This document shows positions 14,443 to 15,632 of a stretch of DNA of 15,632 bases, piece by piece. Source of the stretch: Marinovum sp. (lineage in GTDB: Bacteria; Pseudomonadota; Alphaproteobacteria; Rhodobacterales; Rhodobacteraceae); contig NYVC01000091.1 of the NCBI GenBank assembly GCA_002684375.1, positions 1 to 15,632 on the forward strand, read 5' to 3'. Made by a program: the position numbers and the translations under genes. Below the pieces are notes generated by a model. The model did no database searches and had not been told where the DNA came from. It was given only the letters and a program-made list of their open reading frames with translations. Position 1 is the first letter of the stretch, and each line of letters opens with the position of its first letter.

Positions 14443-15632
14443 GGTTTTGCCATTTCGGCGGCTTTATCTGCCAAGCGCCAGAGTTGATCTTTTCCGGGGC
14501 CATAGGGCAGGGGCCACTCGGCCAGCCGATCCCCGATTTGGGCTGCTGCGTGCAGTGTCCAATAGGGGTCGGACAAATGCGGTCGGGCCAAACAAACCAG
14601 ATCTGCACGACCCGCCATCAGTATAGAGTTGACGTGATCGGCCTCGTAAATATTGCCAACAGCCATGGTTTTTATCCCTGCGTCGTTTCGAATGCGGTCT
14701 GAGAACGGTGTTTGAAACATGCGCCCATAGACTGGGTTGGCCTTGGTCGATGTCTGTCCTGCAGAGACGTCGATGATATCGGCACCCGCTGTGGTGAACA
14801 TCTGTGCGATTTCTACCGCTTCTTGCGGGGTCACGCCGTCATCTTCGATCCAGTCGGTAGCCGAGACGCGCACCGACATCGGTTTATGCGCGGGCCAAAC
14901 CGCGCGCATGGCGCCGAAAACTTCAAGGGGATAGCGCATGCGATTGGCGAGCTTCCCGCCATAGGCATCGCTGCGGGTGTTCGAGCAGGGTGAGATGAAC
15001 GATGAAATGAGATAGCCATGCGCGGCGTGCAATTCGATCATATCAAACCCGGCACGGTCGGCCATCTGCGCCGATGCAACGAATTGATCCCGGACAGTGT
15101 CCATCTGGGCGCGGGTGATTTCTTGTGGCACTGCATTGTCGTCTGACCAAGCAATCGCAGAGGCCGAGACCAAGGGCCAATTGCCCTCGTTTAGGGGGGC
15201 ATCCATTTCTTCCCATCCCAATTGGGTTGAGCCTTTGCGCCCGGCGTGACCAATCTGGCAGCAAATTTTTGCCGGGGTTTCGGCATGGACAAAATCGGTC
15301 AGGCGTCGCCAAGCCGCCTCATGTTCAGGCGCATAGAGCCCGGGGCATCCCGGTGTGATCCTGCCTTCGGCCGATACACAGGTCATCTCAGCATAAATCA
15401 GACCGGCGCCGCCCTTTGCCCGTTCGCTGTAGTGGACAAAGTGCCAGTCGGTTGGGCAGCCGTCTACAGCTTTATATTGGGCCATAGGTGAGACCACGAT
15501 CCGATTTTCAAGATGCATATCGCGCAGTTGATAGGGGGCAAACATCGGGGCGCGGACCGGCGCATTTTGACCCAGCCCCGCCTGTTGCTGAAACCATTGT
15601 TCGGCTGCGCCCAACCAGTCTGCATCACGTTC
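14439..15632 (-). CDS. abmA: Bifunctional 2-aminobenzoyl-CoA monooxygenase/reductase, C-terminal ene-reductase half (5' end cut by window edge)
   Basis: The frame stays open to the last base, with six codons before the TTG at 15614, so that TTG is not the start and an N-terminal domain is expected outside the window. What is present is an Old Yellow Enzyme-type FMN barrel: [37 protein letters not shown], then [14 protein letters not shown] and the late phosphate-binding stretch AVGNIYEAD...[11 protein letters not shown]. The family-specific tail [14 protein letters not shown] and the linker before the barrel match the fused salicylyl-CoA 5-hydroxylase/anthraniloyl-CoA monooxygenase-reductase family. 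There a flavin hydroxylase domain oxidises the aryl-CoA and this domain reduces the ring, giving 2-amino-5-oxocyclohex-1-enecarboxyl-CoA. The redox-tuning cysteine of YqjM-type reductases is Ala here (PMAQY). The gene probably leads the operon. A separate, unfused reductase is possible but less likely. Confidence 0.85.
   Translation of the reverse strand, partial: ERDADWLGAAEQWFQQQAGLGQNAPVRAPMFAPYQLRDMHLENRIVVSPMAQYKAVDGCPTDWHFVHYSERAKGGAGLIYAEMTCVSAEGRITPGCPGLYAPEHEAAWRRLTDFVHAETPAKICCQIGHAGRKGSTQLGWEEMDAPLNEGNWPLVSASAIAWSDDNAVPQEITRAQMDTVRDQFVASAQMADRAGFDMIELHAAHGYLISSFISPCSNTRSDAYGGKLANRMRYPLEVFGAMRAVWPAHKPMSVRVSATDWIEDDGVTPQEAVEIAQMFTTAGADIIDVSAGQTSTKANPVYGRMFQTPFSDRIRNDAGIKTMAVGNIYEADHVNSILMAGRADLVCLARPHLSDPYWTLHAAAQIGDRLAEWPLPYGPGKDQLWRLADKAAEMAKP

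Overview
The window looks like a piece of a marine alphaproteobacterial chromosome, most likely from the Rhodobacterales/roseobacter group. This is inferred from protein character, moderate base composition and dense ATGA/TAATG-type gene overlaps; no taxonomic marker such as rRNA is present. Coding density is high. The left-hand gene is clearly more AT-rich than the rest.

Layout. (1) Positions 1-1979, plus strand: the 3' part of a tetratricopeptide-repeat protein with a C-terminal PAPS-type sulfotransferase domain, cut by the left edge. (2) Positions 1980-2348: a 369-bp gene-free stretch with several inverted repeats, presumably the control region of the next operon. (3) Positions 2349-6939, plus strand: a complete five-gene LivKHMGF-type (HAAT family) ABC importer. 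It comprises a periplasmic binding protein, two permeases and two ATPases, with a strong intrinsic terminator between the binding-protein gene and the permease genes. (4) Positions 15632-6984, minus strand: a ten-gene catabolic cluster converging on the transporter. In transcription order it runs: C-terminal half of a bifunctional 2-aminobenzoyl-CoA monooxygenase/reductase (cut by the right edge), SDR dehydrogenase, MarR regulator, crotonase-family protein, acyl-CoA dehydrogenase, 2-aminobenzoate-CoA-ligase-like AMP-forming ligase, 4-hydroxybenzoyl-CoA-type thioesterase, RidA-family protein, cupin and group A FAD monooxygenase.

How it works together (inference from families). The importer would bring in an aromatic acid, most probably anthranilate (2-aminobenzoate) or a close relative. 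The ligase makes the CoA thioester. The flavoprotein hydroxylase/ene-reductase fusion hydroxylates and then dearomatises the ring without oxygenolytic ring cleavage, as described for the aerobic 2-aminobenzoyl-CoA pathway of Azoarcus evansii. The RidA protein, crotonase, acyl-CoA dehydrogenase and SDR would deaminate, open and beta-oxidise the alicyclic CoA ester. The thioesterase could recover trapped CoA. The MarR protein probably regulates the cluster. The terminal cupin and FAD monooxygenase have no assigned step in that pathway and may form an add-on module feeding it.

Points most worth a second look: the RidA protein lacks the family's carboxylate-binding arginine; the crotonase lacks both hydratase glutamates but has an aspartate near the oxyanion hole; and the cupin/FAD-monooxygenase pair sits behind its own gap and a possible promoter. 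I found no rRNA, tRNA, CRISPR array, insertion sequence or integrase. The core pathway resembles a known one; what may be new lies in the accessory genes and in residue-level departures.
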